64,000 nucleotides of DNA from Kitasatospora arboriphila. GTDB taxonomy: Bacteria; Actinomycetota; Actinomycetes; Mycobacteriales; Mycobacteriaceae. Positions within the stretch are counted from its first letter, which is position 1. Every line of letters begins with the position of its first letter. The position numbers and the translations under genes are program-made. The notes beneath the pieces were generated by a model that saw only the letters and a list, made by a program, of their open reading frames with translations, ran no database searches and was not told where the DNA came from. The DNA is taken from the NCBI RefSeq assembly GCF_000717275.1, contig NZ_JNYV01000003.1:62001-126000 (forward strand), read 5' to 3'. Below, piece after piece: positions 8,603-18,129 of the stretch.

Positions 8603-11275
8603 GTGAACGGGCAACACCGCCGGCCGGGTGGTACGGCCGAGCATCAGCGTCTCGCCGAAGCCACCGGTCGTCTCGAAGACGGGTTGCACGATGCGAACCC
8701 GTGGTACCGGTGGGGGCCGTACCTGTCCGAGAGGGCATGGGGGACAGTGCGCGAGGATTACAGCGACGACGGGAACGCATGGGACCACTTCCCGCACGAC
8801 CATGCGCGTTCCCGTGCCTACCGCTGGAATGAAGACGGTATGGCCGGGATCTCCGACATCGGGCACGAGTTCTGCCTGTCGTTGGCCCTGTGGAACGGCG
8901 TCGATCCCATCCTCAAAGAGCGCATGTTCGGACTCACCGGCCCGCAGGGCAATCACGGTGAAGACGTCAAAGAATACTGGTGGTATCTGCAGGGGCTGCC
9001 GAGTCATGCTCTGCTGCAATGGCGTTACCACTACCCGCAGGCGGCGTTCCCCTACGAGCAACTGGTGGCGGAGAACGCCCGGCGTGGACGCGACGACTTC
9101 GAGTACGAGCTGCTCGACACCGGGGTCTTCGACGACGGCCGCTACTGGGTTGTCGATGTCACCTATGTCAAGGCCGGTCCGACCGACATCCTGATGACCA
9201 TCAGCGTCACCAACAACGGCGCGGACGACGCGTCGATCGACGTGCTGCCCACCGGCTGGTTCCGGAACACCTGGAGACCCGCGGGGGAGCAGAACATCCC
9301 GGGCCTAGCGGTCGATGGTGATGCGGTGGTCCTCGAGCACGCCCGGCTCGACGGCTACCGACTGCGGGCGGCGCCGGCAAGCGATGGGACCGAGCCGCGG
9401 GTTCTGTTCTGCGACAACGAGACCAACATTCCCAAGATCTTCGGCGGTGACCCGGTCACGCCGTACCCGAAAGACGGCATCAACGATCACGTGGTCGCGG
9501 GCGCCGCGACGGTCAATCCGGCGGGGCGCGGAACCAAGGCCGCCTGGTGGTATCACCTGGACGTGCCTGCGGGAAAAACTGTGCATGCGCGGGTGCGGTT
9601 GTCCGGGCCGGCCGATGCTGGAGCCCGTGAAAGTGACTGGGCAGGAGACAGATTCTCCGAGATTGCCGCGCTGAGGCAAAGTGAGGCGGACGAGTTCTAT
9701 GCCGCCATCGGCCCCGATCTCGACACCGAGCAGATGCGGATCCTCACCCAGGCCGCCGCGGGCTTGATCTGGAGCAAGCAGATGTACTCCTATCAGGTCG
9801 CGCGATGGCTCGACGGTGATCCCGCGGAGCCGCCGCCCCCACCGGGACATCAACACGGGCGCAACACCGATTGGCGACACCTCGACGCATTCGACATCCT
9901 GGCGATGCCAGACCCGTGGGAATATCCGTGGTTCGCTGCCTGGGACCTGGCTTTTCACTCCATCTCGTGGGCGCATCTGGATCCGGCATTCGCGAAGTAT
10001 CAGTTGATCGTGCTCCTGCGGGAATGGTTCTTGCACCCCAATGGTGCTCTGCCCGCCTATGAGTGGAGCTTCGACGACGTCAACCCGCCGGTGCATGCCC
10101 TCGCGGCGTTGCGAGTGTTCAACATCGACGGCAGTACCGACACCGAGTTCCTCGAACGGGTCTTCCAGAAGCTGCTGCTCAACTTCACCTGGTGGGTGAA
10201 TCGACAGGATCCGCACGGCATCAACGTTTTCGGTGGCGGGTTTCTCGGACTCGACAACATCAGTCCGGTCGACCGTTCACACCTGTCGCCGGGCACCACA
10301 CTCGAGCAGTCCGACGGCACCGGATGGATGGCGTTTTATGCCGAGGCCATGCTGGGCATAGCGCTGGCACTTGCCGACCATGACCCCGTCTACGAAGACA
10401 TGGTGATCAAGTTCCTCGAGCACTTCACCCTCATCGCGCAGTCGCTCAAGGAATCCGGTCTGTACGACGTGGAAGACGGCTTCTACTACGACCGGCTGAC
10501 CGACCCTGACGGCACCTGCGAGTCCATCAAGGTGCAAAGTCTTGTCGGGCTGATCCCGGCACTGGCCGCGGCGGAGATCCCCGCGCGCAATGCCCAGCGG
10601 ATGAGCAGGTTGCGGAAACGATTCACCCGGCGGTTCGCCGCTCTCGGCATCGGGGGCGCGCAGTCGTGGCGAATCCGCACCGACGGCGACAAACCGCGCA
10701 TCCTGCTGTCGGTGCTGTCTGCCGACCAGTTGCGGTCGCTGATGCGCACGGTGTTCGACGAGGACGCAATGCTCTCCGATCACGGTCTGCGCTCTTTGTC
10801 GAAGAAGTACCGCGAGCCGTACACGTTGCCCGGTGCCACCGGGGCGGTCATCGACTACGAGCCCGCGGAGTCGCGGACCGCCATGTACGGCGGCAATTCG
10901 AATTGGCGGGGGCCGGTGTGGTTCCCGATCAACTACCTGGCGATCCGCGCGTTGGTGCAATACGGGCGCTTCTTCGGCACCGAGGCGACGATGGCTTACC
11001 CCACCGGCGCGGACGCCGACTCCGACTTCTTCGAGATCGCCCAAGACCTGGCGGACCGACTGGTGTCGATCTGGTTGCCCGACGCTGACGGTCGCCGCCC
11101 CGTGTATGGGGGAACGGAGATGTTCCAGACCGATCCCGCGTGGAAGGACAATCTGTTGTTCAACGAGTACTTCCACGGAGACAATGGGGCCGGTCTCGGC
11201 GCGAGTCATCAAACGGGGTGGACTGCGCTGGTCATCGACCTGCTGCTGCACCCGCCGAAGCATTCGCGACATTGA
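8603..11275 (+). CDS. GH63/MGH1-like glycoside hydrolase (large cytosolic glucosidase)
   Basis: An 890-residue protein with an N-terminal beta-rich part (GPYLSERAWGTVREDYSD, then a DILMTISVTNNG carbohydrate-binding-like region) and a C-terminal (alpha/alpha)6 barrel. The barrel carries GH63/MGH1 motifs such as EYPWFAAWDLAFHSISWAHLDP, with a likely catalytic Asp, and GGNSNWRGPVWFPINYLAIRAL. No secretion signal is visible. Family members cleave alpha-glucosides, from glycoprotein glucose caps to glucosylglycerate; I cannot assign the substrate. It directly abuts the GH13 gene and is probably translationally coupled to it. Confidence 0.82.
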   Translation: MNGQHRRPGGTAEHQRLAEATGRLEDGLHDANPWYRWGPYLSERAWGTVREDYSDDGNAWDHFPHDHARSRAYRWNEDGMAGISDIGHEFCLSLALWNGVDPILKERMFGLTGPQGNHGEDVKEYWWYLQGLPSHALLQWRYHYPQAAFPYEQLVAENARRGRDDFEYELLDTGVFDDGRYWVVDVTYVKAGPTDILMTISVTNNGADDASIDVLPTGWFRNTWRPAGEQNIPGLAVDGDAVVLEHARLDGYRLRAAPASDGTEPRVLFCDNETNIPKIFGGDPVTPYPKDGINDHVVAGAATVNPAGRGTKAAWWYHLDVPAGKTVHARVRLSGPADAGARESDWAGDRFSEIAALRQSEADEFYAAIGPDLDTEQMRILTQAAAGLIWSKQMYSYQVARWLDGDPAEPPPPPGHQHGRNTDWRHLDAFDILAMPDPWEYPWFAAWDLAFHSISWAHLDPAFAKYQLIVLLREWFLHPNGALPAYEWSFDDVNPPVHALAALRVFNIDGSTDTEFLERVFQKLLLNFTWWVNRQDPHGINVFGGGFLGLDNISPVDRSHLSPGTTLEQSDGTGWMAFYAEAMLGIALALADHDPVYEDMVIKFLEHFTLIAQSLKESGLYDVEDGFYYDRLTDPDGTCESIKVQSLVGLIPALAAAEIPARNAQRMSRLRKRFTRRFAALGIGGAQSWRIRTDGDKPRILLSVLSADQLRSLMRTVFDEDAMLSDHGLRSLSKKYREPYTLPGATGAVIDYEPAESRTAMYGGNSNWRGPVWFPINYLAIRALVQYGRFFGTEATMAYPTGADADSDFFEIAQDLADRLVSIWLPDADGRRPVYGGTEMFQTDPAWKDNLLFNEYFHGDNGAGLGASHQTGWTALVIDLLLHPPKHSRH

Positions 11276-11314
11276 TTCACGACCCTTCGCCGTTGTTTTC
11301 GGCAGGATGGGTGA

Positions 11315-12667
11315 ATGGACCAACAACCGATCCTGCTCTGGCTTCGTCGAGACCTGCGGCTGGGTGATCTACCACCGCTGCTGGCCGCGGAGGGCAGGCG
11401 CGTCCTGGCCTGCTTTGTCCTCGATCCCAGGCTCGAGGCATCGTCGGGTGATCGACGACTGGCGTTCTTGTTCGAGTCGCTACGTGATCTACACAAGCAA
11501 CTCGACGGCAGGCTTCTGGTGGTCCGTGGCGCGCCCGAGGAACAGATACCCGCCATCGCGAAGGCCATCGACGCCGAGGCGGTGCACATCACCGCCGACT
11601 TCGCTCCGTACGGACGTCGCAGAGACCGCAAGGTGGCCGAAGCGCTGGGCGACGTGCCGCTACGCGCGGAAGGATCGCCCTACGCGGTGACCCCGGGTCG
11701 CGTTCGCAAAGACGACGGCGAGCCCTACCGGGTGTTCACCCCCTATTTCCGGACGTGGAAGGCACACGGATGGCGCGAGCCGGCCGACACCGGAGTGGAG
11801 TCCGCGGACTGGATCGACCCCGGTGACGTCGAAGGTGTCGAGTCCATCGGTATTCCCGACCCGCCGGCCACACTCGACATCCCTGCCGGCGAGCACGCCG
11901 CCCACGAGCGTTTTGCCGAGTTCATCGCCGACGGCGTGCTCGGTTACGAGCAGGACCGCAACCGGCCCGATCTCGAGGCGTCCAGCCGGATGTCGGCGTA
12001 TCTGAAGTACGGCAACATCCATCCGCGGGCGATGCTGGTCGAACTCGACAAGTCCGAGGGTGCGGGGCAGGCCGCCTACGTCAGGGAATTAGCGTTCCGG
12101 GATTTCTATGCCGATGTGCTGTATCAGCGACCGGACTCGGTGTGGTGGAACCTGAACAAGAAGTTCGATGCGATGCAGCACGACTCGGGATCGGACGCGG
12201 ATGCGGACTTCGATGCCTGGCGCGAAGGGAAGACCGGTTTTCCGATCGTCGACGCGGGTATGCGTCAGCTCTCGGGAAGCGGATTCATGCACAATCGGTT
12301 GCGCATGATCGTCGCCTCATTCCTGGTGAAGGACCTCCATCTGCCGTGGCAGCGCGGCGCGGCATGGTTCCTCGATCAACTCATCGACGGTGACATGGCG
12401 AGCAACCAACATGGCTGGCAGTGGGTCGCCGGGTCGGGAACCGATGCGGCACCGTACTTTCGGGTGTTCAACCCCACCATCCAGGGCAAGAAGTTTGATC
12501 CCTCCGGGGATTACGTACGTCGCTGGGTTCCCGAGCTCCGCCCGATTCCGGGGAGCGCTGTCCACGAACCCGGCGCACTGAGGCCCGACGATTACCCCGA
12601 GCCGATCGTGGACCACTCGGCACAGCGCCGGGTCGCCTTGGACCGCTACAACCAGCTCCCCACCTGA
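11315..12667 (+). CDS. phr: Deoxyribodipyrimidine photo-lyase (CPD photolyase)
   Basis: A 450-residue class I photolyase that uses FADH2 and blue light to split cyclobutane pyrimidine dimers. The N-terminal antenna domain begins ILLWLRRDLRLGDLPPL. The FAD-binding domain holds SSRMSAYLKYGNIHPR, LAFRDFYADVLYQRP, GFPIVDAGMRQLSGSGFMHNRLRMIVASFLVKDL and DMASNQHGWQWVAGSGTDAAPYFRVFNP. Trp residues for the electron relay and the Asn in the FAD pocket (NQHGWQW) are present, which favours repair over signalling. The gene faces the ABC importer genes across a 21-bp repeat locus. Confidence 0.94.
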   Translation: MDQQPILLWLRRDLRLGDLPPLLAAEGRRVLACFVLDPRLEASSGDRRLAFLFESLRDLHKQLDGRLLVVRGAPEEQIPAIAKAIDAEAVHITADFAPYGRRRDRKVAEALGDVPLRAEGSPYAVTPGRVRKDDGEPYRVFTPYFRTWKAHGWREPADTGVESADWIDPGDVEGVESIGIPDPPATLDIPAGEHAAHERFAEFIADGVLGYEQDRNRPDLEASSRMSAYLKYGNIHPRAMLVELDKSEGAGQAAYVRELAFRDFYADVLYQRPDSVWWNLNKKFDAMQHDSGSDADADFDAWREGKTGFPIVDAGMRQLSGSGFMHNRLRMIVASFLVKDLHLPWQRGAAWFLDQLIDGDMASNQHGWQWVAGSGTDAAPYFRVFNPTIQGKKFDPSGDYVRRWVPELRPIPGSAVHEPGALRPDDYPEPIVDHSAQRRVALDRYNQLPT

Positions 12668-12673
12668 CCCTTA

Positions 12674-12912
12674 CCCCACCGACCGGGCCCTTATCCCCGC
12701 CGACCGGGCCGTTATCCCCGTCGAGCGGGCCGTTACTCCCGTTGAGCGGGCCGTTATCCCCGTCGACCGTGCCGATACCGCCGTCGACCGTGCCGTTCTC
12801 CCGCGACTGGCCCACCATTGGTAACCCAAGGGCACGTTCGATGCGAACAAGGGCCCGTTCAGTGCTAACAAGGGCCCGCTCGACGGGGCTGACGGCCCGC
12901 TCGACGGGTTGA
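12674..12912. repeat. 21-bp repeat locus with opposed arms between convergent genes
   Basis: The left arm (12674-12796) holds about six imperfect 21-bp units with a GTTATCCCCGTCGAGCGG core. The right part (12828-12912) carries the same motif in the opposite orientation (AAGGGCCCGCTCGACGG and variants), so the two sides can pair into long hairpins. The locus fills the 254-nt gap between the photolyase and importer genes, which are convergent. The unit is open in all frames, which produces meaningless repeated peptides (TARSTGV type). A second array of the same unit lies at 26248-26457. Confidence 0.85.
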
Positions 12913-12921
12913 GTTGGAGCG

Positions 12922-13980
12922 TCAGATCGGCTTCTTCAGCTCCGGGTTCTCCGCGTAGATCTCGTTGACGATCGACATGTCGAAGATGGCTTCAGGCTTG
13001 ATGTCGTAACCCGCTTTGGCAAGCGCCTCGATGTTCAAGGCGATCAGCTCGTCCGACATCGTCAGCAGGCCATTGGCTTTGGTCTCGTCCGACACCACCA
13101 GGGTGTTCTGGGCTTCGGCTTCCTTGATCTGCTCGCCGAGTTCGAGGCCGAGATCCTTGCCGTACTTGGTGACGGCCAACTCGGCCGACTTGGCCGGGTC
13201 GGCCACCGCGTCGTACCAGCCCTGGATGTCGGCCTTGATGAAGGCTTTGAGCTTGTCGCGCTCGTTGTCGATGGTCTCCTGCCGGACCACAAGTGTCTCG
13301 GCGACGAGCGGCAGATTGAAGTCGGCGAACAGGAAGTTCGCGTTGGGGAAACCGCTCTCTGCCAACGTGATCGGTTCATTGGTGACATACGAGACCCAGC
13401 CGTCGACCTCACCTTTGGTCAGTGGGGTCGGGTCGTACTGCACGGTGATCTTCTGAATGTCCGAGTCGGTCATGCCATTTGCGGTGAGCAGTGCCTTGAA
13501 GACGTTCTCGTTTGACGCCTGGACGCCGATCTTCTTGCCTTTCATCTCCTCGGGACTCAGGATGGGGCTACCCGCCGACGACACGATGCAGAAGGGGTTC
13601 TTCTGGAAGGTCGCGGCGACGGTCTTGAGTTTGGCGCCCTGCAGGATCACGGGAGCGGTCAGCTGCGGTGCGGTCATGCCGATCCACACCTTGTTCGACG
13701 TCAGGCCCGTCTCCACGCCGGTGCCCGGTCCGCCGCCGGTGATCAGTTCAGGGGTGCCGAGTCCGGCGGCTTCGTAGTAGCCGTTCTCGATGGCGAAGTA
13801 CTCGCCGGCGAACTCGATGTTCTTCTGCCACGACAATTGCACCTTGGGATTGGTGGTGCTGTTCCCGCCACTGTCGCTGCTGCCGGAGCTGCAGGCAGCG
13901 AGAACACTGGCGCTTCCGACTGCGCCACCGGCGATCAGGGAGTAACGAAGGAAGGATCGACGGTCGAACGTGTAAGCCAT
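12922..13980 (-). CDS. ABC importer substrate-binding lipoprotein (NMT1/SsuA-like)
   Basis: A 352-residue periplasmic-type binding protein. Its signal combines a twin-arginine motif (DRRSFLRYS) with a lipobox (LAAC, Cys near residue 30), so it is probably Tat-exported and lipid-anchored. The mature part has the NMT1/THI5-like fold: VQLSWQKNIEFAGEYFAIENGYY, GTGVETGLTSNKVWIGM, and KKIGVQASNENVFKALLTANG. Relatives bind sulfonates, nitrate, riboflavin or thiamine pyrimidines; the ligand is not readable here. ATG 13980 has AGGAG about 8 nt upstream. It is the last gene of the importer operon, 146 nt after the second permease. Confidence 0.9.
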   Translation of the reverse strand: MAYTFDRRSFLRYSLIAGGAVGSASVLAACSSGSSDSGGNSTTNPKVQLSWQKNIEFAGEYFAIENGYYEAAGLGTPELITGGGPGTGVETGLTSNKVWIGMTAPQLTAPVILQGAKLKTVAATFQKNPFCIVSSAGSPILSPEEMKGKKIGVQASNENVFKALLTANGMTDSDIQKITVQYDPTPLTKGEVDGWVSYVTNEPITLAESGFPNANFLFADFNLPLVAETLVVRQETIDNERDKLKAFIKADIQGWYDAVADPAKSAELAVTKYGKDLGLELGEQIKEAEAQNTLVVSDETKANGLLTMSDELIALNIEALAKAGYDIKPEAIFDMSIVNEIYAENPELKKPI

Positions 13981-14126
13981 GTGCAGACTCCTGTTTTCAG
14001 TGAACGTCGGCGGTACTTCAGATCGAGATCCGCCTTCGGCAGAACTTAAGGTGGCGCGGTTTCGGCCACATTGCGCACGTGCGTTTGTTTGTAACGAGTT
14101 GTGAATCTGCCCAACCGGCAGCTGAT

Positions 14127-15002
14127 CTACGTCGGTGTGGTGCCCATCTGCGCCAGCACGAGCTTCTCGGCGACACCGACAAACGCATAGAGCACGATGG
14201 AGGCGACCGTGATGACCAGCACCGACGCCCACAGCTCGTTGTAGGCCGCCGCGGGCAACGCCTGCTGAAGGGTGGCGCCCAAACCCTTGTTGGTGCCGAG
14301 CCATTCGGCAACGGTGGCTCCGATCATGGCGCCGGGCACCGAGACTTTTGCCGCGGCGAACAGCGCTGGAACAGCCGAGGGCAAGGCCGCCATCCTCATC
14401 GCCGTCAGGCGGGTTCCGCCGTAGGCCACGATCACGTCGTTGATCTGCCGCGGCGCATTCGCCAGGCCGGTCATGATCATCACCAACGCGGGGAAGAACA
14501 CCACGATCCCGCCCATCACCGCGACCACGGCCACACCGCGTCCGACCACAAGCGTGATCAGCGGGGTCATCGCCACCAGCGGTACCGACCGCAGCAACAT
14601 GGCGATCGGCATGAACGTCTGGGCAACCGGGCGGAACATCACGAACAGCGAGGCGGCGACCACTGCTGCGCCCATGCCGCACACGAACCCGATCCCGGCG
14701 TCTTTCAGCGTGATCCACAGATTGTCGAGGATCGCGCTGCGGTCGGCCGAGGCCGTCGGGTCGGTGAACAAGTAGTGGAACACATCCACCGGGGTCTTGC
14801 CGATGATCGGGCCGATGTCCGGGTAGGCCAGCAGGAACAACCACCAGATGGCCAGGATCAGGAAGAACGAGATCACGAGCGAGCCGATGAACTTGGCGAT
14901 CTCCCAGGCGATCGCCTTGCCGTTGCCGGCGTTCGCCCGGGCTGCTGCGGCCGCGGGAACCGGTGCGGTCGGCGGGGCCTGGGACGTGGTGGTGGCGGTC
15001 AT
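14127..15002 (-). CDS. ABC importer permease (SsuC/TauC-like), second subunit
   Basis: A 291-residue BPD-type permease with about six TM helices after a Pro/Ala-rich N-terminus. The coupling-loop signature is AYGGTRLTAMRMAALPSAVPALFAAAKVSVPGAMIGATVAEW. It overlaps the previous permease by ATGA. It differs clearly from that partner, so the translocation pore is a heterodimer. The gene belongs to the ATPase-permease-permease-binding protein operon. Confidence 0.9.
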   Translation of the reverse strand: MTATTTSQAPPTAPVPAAAAARANAGNGKAIAWEIAKFIGSLVISFFLILAIWWLFLLAYPDIGPIIGKTPVDVFHYLFTDPTASADRSAILDNLWITLKDAGIGFVCGMGAAVVAASLFVMFRPVAQTFMPIAMLLRSVPLVAMTPLITLVVGRGVAVVAVMGGIVVFFPALVMIMTGLANAPRQINDVIVAYGGTRLTAMRMAALPSAVPALFAAAKVSVPGAMIGATVAEWLGTNKGLGATLQQALPAAAYNELWASVLVITVASIVLYAFVGVAEKLVLAQMGTTPT

Positions 15003-15823
15003 TTGCTGCCTGCCATTCCGGTGCTGTAGCGGGTGACGAAGACCGAGAAGAACGCCACGATGCCGTAGCCGATACCGGCAACTGCTCCCGCGACGAGAGC
15101 GATCGCCCACACGGCCGGGATGTCGCCGCTCTGCTGGGCGATGATGAGCGCCGGTCCCGCACCCTTTTCCGGCATCGCCAGGAACTCGCCGAGCACGGCA
15201 CCGAGAACCGCTGCCGGTGCGGCGATCTTCAACGCCCCGAAGGTACTCGGCAGCGCTGAGATGATGCGTACCCGCACCAGCTGCGAAAAGGTGCCTCCGC
15301 CATACACTTTGACCAGGTCGAGGCTGGCCTGATGTGGCGAGCGCAGGCCCGACAACGTTCCGATCATGGTGGTGAAGAACACCGAGATCGCCGCGAGGAA
15401 CACGATCATGGTCTGTACCTCGGCGAACGCCACCTGCACGATGGGCGCCACAGCGATGATCGGCGTGCAGTAGCTGATGATGGCCAGCTGCGTGGCCACG
15501 CCCTCGATCAACGGGATGATCACCACCAGCAGCGCCAGGACGATGGCCAGTACGTTGCCCCACAGAAACCCTCGTAGCGACAGTTCGATCGTGGGTGTGA
15601 AGTTGTTGATGTAGTAGTCCCACCCCTTGTCCCCGATGGCGTCGATGACGGCCAGCGGGGTGGGGATGGTGCCTTTGAACCACTCGAAGTACCCGGCCAT
15701 CGTCCAGATGATGAGGACCGCGACAATGCCGATTGCTCCAGCACCCCAGCGCTTCCCGGCCAGTTGCGCCCGCCCGGTGAACTGCGCACCGCCCATCCCT
15801 TTGCCTGCGGTCAGGGTGGTCAC
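14999..15823 (-). CDS. ABC importer permease (SsuC/TauC-like), first subunit
   Basis: A 274-residue inner-membrane permease with six predicted TM helices. The EAA-like loop reads [45 protein letters not shown] 15823 overlaps the ATPase stop as GTGA, and its own stop overlaps the next permease as ATGA, so all three are translationally coupled. It should pair with the second permease and the ATPase to import a small organic ligand. Confidence 0.9.
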   Translation of the reverse strand: MTTLTAGKGMGGAQFTGRAQLAGKRWGAGAIGIVAVLIIWTMAGYFEWFKGTIPTPLAVIDAIGDKGWDYYINNFTPTIELSLRGFLWGNVLAIVLALLVVIIPLIEGVATQLAIISYCTPIIAVAPIVQVAFAEVQTMIVFLAAISVFFTTMIGTLSGLRSPHQASLDLVKVYGGGTFSQLVRVRIISALPSTFGALKIAAPAAVLGAVLGEFLAMPEKGAGPALIIAQQSGDIPAVWAIALVAGAVAGIGYGIVAFFSVFVTRYSTGMAGSK

Positions 15824-16683
15824 GCGACGCCTGCCGATCCCTTGTTGCCGAACAGCAGGCCGCTGAGGTGGTCATGCAGGGCGTGGAACTCAGGGGTCCG
15901 CATCATGTCGGGAACCCGCGGGCGGGGCAGGTCGATGGTGACCGTCTCCAGGACCCGTCCCGGCCGGGGACTCATCACGGCGACAACATCGGAGAGGAAC
16001 ACCGCCTCGGCGATGCCGTGGGTGACCATGAGTGTGGTGGCCGGCTTCTCGGTCCAGATGCGCAGCAGCTCGATGTTCAGGCGCTGGCGGGTCATGTCGT
16101 CAAGGGCGCCGAACGGTTCGTCGAGCAACAGTGCTGTCGGTTTGACAACCAGTGCGCGGGCGATGGACACGCGCTGGCGCATGCCGCCGGACAAGGTGGC
16201 CGGTTTGGCCTTTTCGAAGCCCTTGAGCCCGACCAGGTTGATCAGCTCGTCGATGAAACCCTTGTCGACGGAGATTCCCGCGACCTGCAATGGCAGCTTG
16301 ATGTTCGATTCGACGCTGCGCCACGGCAGCAGCGCGGAGTCCTGGAAGGCGATGCCCAGCCCGTGTTGGGACTGGAGTTCTTTCGGTGAGCGCCCGTTCA
16401 TCAGCGCGGTGCCGGCGGTGGCTTCTTCCAGACCCGCCAGGATGCGCAGGACCGTGGACTTTCCGCATCCGGACGGCCCGAGAAGCGACAGGAACGCGCC
16501 TTCCGAGGTCTGCAGGTCGACGTTGTCGAGCGCCGTCACCGACGACCCGCCCCGCAGTCCCGCGGACTTGAACTCCTTGGTCAGCCCGGAGATGTTGATA
16601 CCGGTGCCCAGCGGCCGGGCAGCCCTGGGCGCGGTGGGCGATTCTTCCGTAACACTCATCGACGGAGAGTCAGCGTGGGTCAT
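15820..16683 (-). CDS. ABC importer ATP-binding protein (SsuB/TauB-like)
   Basis: A 287-residue nucleotide-binding subunit. Walker A is GPSGCGKST, the Q-loop is [15 protein letters not shown], the ABC signature is LSGGMRQRV, Walker B is [12 protein letters not shown] and the H-switch is MVTHGIAEA. The [10 protein letters not shown] loop is characteristic of the nitrate/sulfonate/taurine subfamily. It is the first gene of the importer operon. ATG 16683 or ATG 16659 could start it; the longer form is given. Confidence 0.92.
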   Translation of the reverse strand: MTHADSPSMSVTEESPTAPRAARPLGTGINISGLTKEFKSAGLRGGSSVTALDNVDLQTSEGAFLSLLGPSGCGKSTVLRILAGLEEATAGTALMNGRSPKELQSQHGLGIAFQDSALLPWRSVESNIKLPLQVAGISVDKGFIDELINLVGLKGFEKAKPATLSGGMRQRVSIARALVVKPTALLLDEPFGALDDMTRQRLNIELLRIWTEKPATTLMVTHGIAEAVFLSDVVAVMSPRPGRVLETVTIDLPRPRVPDMMRTPEFHALHDHLSGLLFGNKGSAGVA

Positions 16684-16775
16684 ATCGGGCGACGCTAGGC
16701 GTCTGGAGTTTCTTCGGGGTTACACCCGCGTTACCGCGCTCGTCCGGACCTCACCGTGGCCTCATTCCGCGCAGC

Positions 16776-16800
16776 GACAACGCTTTTCGTTGTCTATCGT
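16776..16800 (+). promoter_or_regulatory. Promoter with inverted repeat before the glycosyltransferase
   Basis: GACAACG and CGTTGTC form a perfect 7-bp inverted repeat around CTTTT (16776-16794). TATCGT (16795-16800) follows directly and ends 6 nt before the ATG at 16807, which suggests a leaderless promoter whose core is covered by an operator. Confidence 0.5.
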
Positions 16801-16806
16801 GCGGGC

Positions 16807-18129
16807 ATGAGATTGGTGTTGATGTTCTACGGAAGCCGCGGCGACATCCAGCCCGGTCTGGCCTTCGGGCTCGAACTGCAGCGCCGAGGCCACGACGTCA
16901 GGATGGTCGTGCCGCCGAACTACGTCCGCCTCGCCGGGGATCTCGGCCTGATCGCGTATCCGGTGGGCTCGGACACCGCTTCGGTCTGGGACAGCCCGCG
17001 AGGGCGGGAGATCCTGCGGACCAAGAACCCGTACACCAAGCTGCGGCTTGCCGGCGCGGCGATCAAGGAGGGTTTCGCGGCGTTCGACGCCGATGCGGTG
17101 GATCTGCTCACCGGACCCGACGCCGAAGTCACCGGCGTGGACGGTGTGGTGAGCGGACCCCTGTGTCAGGAACGGATGTACTCGATCGCCGAGAAGCTAG
17201 GCGTGCCGTTCTCGGTGCTGCGTTTCGGGCCGTTCTCGGAGAACGGGGTGGTCGGCGCCGTTCCTGGGGTTGCCCTGCCAGGTCCGGCTGCGGTCAACCG
17301 TGCGTCGTGGCGACTGACCGATGCCCTGGGGTTCATGGTCGGGCGTGGTGCGGAGAACTCGTTCCGCGAGAGACTCGGATTACCTGCAGTGCAGCAGTCG
17401 CTCCACCAGAGATTGACGGCAGGCGGAGTTCTTCAGATCCAGGCCTACGATCCGGTCTTGTTTCCCGGTCTGGTCGAGGAGTGGGGCAATCGCAAGCCGA
17501 TCGTCGGTTACCTCGATCTGCCCGCCGACGCGCGCGGTGAAGCCGCCGGAGATGCCGCGACAACCCAGGCGGCCACCCGGGCTCTGGATCAATGGCTGGC
17601 AGCAGGTGATGCACCTGTCTTCGTGACGGTGGGCAGTGTGCCGGTTCTTGATCCGGACGCACTCACCCGGGTGATCACCGACGCCTGTGCGGCAGTCGGT
17701 GTCCGCGCGCTGATCACGATGAAAGGGCGGGCCACCGGGCCAGACCCGTCGGATGACGGCGTGTTCTTCGCCGAATCCCTCGATCACGCCGCCGTGCTGC
17801 CACGGTGCCGCGCCGCGGTGCATCACGGTGGTGCCGGAACCACCGCCGCAGGACTGCGGGCCGGGCTGCCCACCATGATTTGCCACGGTGGCGCCGACCA
17901 GGCGTACTGGGGCAGGCAGGTGAAAACCCTTGGCCTCGGGACGTTTTGCCGATTGAAGGGTTTGACCACCGAGCGTTTGGCGGCCGGGCTCGAGGTGATC
18001 CTGGATCCTGCTGTCAGTACACGAGTGGCGGCGGTCGCCGGTGCACTGATCGCGCCTGACGCCGCCGCCACACATGCTGCCCAACTCGTCGAAGACCGTT
18101 TCCGGGCAAGCCGATCCGTCAGCCCTTGA
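16807..18129 (+). CDS. GT1-family (MGT/UGT-like) glycosyltransferase
   Basis: A 440-residue GT-B glycosyltransferase. It has the N-terminal acceptor-domain opening MRLVLMFYGSRGDIQPGLAFG typical of sterol/macrolide/glycopeptide glycosyltransferases. The C-terminal donor site contains PVFVTVGSVP, AAVHHGGAGTTAAGLRAGLPTMICHGGADQAYWGRQV. It should move a nucleotide-activated sugar onto a small lipophilic acceptor. ATG 16807 fits the -10 box 6 nt upstream; an in-frame GTG 51 nt earlier lies before that box. Its 3' end overlaps the opposite ABC permease by 11 nt. Confidence 0.9.
   Translation: MRLVLMFYGSRGDIQPGLAFGLELQRRGHDVRMVVPPNYVRLAGDLGLIAYPVGSDTASVWDSPRGREILRTKNPYTKLRLAGAAIKEGFAAFDADAVDLLTGPDAEVTGVDGVVSGPLCQERMYSIAEKLGVPFSVLRFGPFSENGVVGAVPGVALPGPAAVNRASWRLTDALGFMVGRGAENSFRERLGLPAVQQSLHQRLTAGGVLQIQAYDPVLFPGLVEEWGNRKPIVGYLDLPADARGEAAGDAATTQAATRALDQWLAAGDAPVFVTVGSVPVLDPDALTRVITDACAAVGVRALITMKGRATGPDPSDDGVFFAESLDHAAVLPRCRAAVHHGGAGTTAAGLRAGLPTMICHGGADQAYWGRQVKTLGLGTFCRLKGLTTERLAAGLEVILDPAVSTRVAAVAGALIAPDAAATHAAQLVEDRFRASRSVSP

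Noticed and set aside
6839..9061. 740-residue minus-strand open frame
   Set aside because: It is antisense to the FKBP, GH13 and GH63 genes, has low-complexity Arg/Val/Asp-rich composition typical of GC-rich shadow frames, and no domain is recognisable.
16756..16806. Upstream GTG start for the glycosyltransferase
   Set aside because: It precedes the inverted repeat and -10 box; the MRLVLMFYGSRGD start fits the family.
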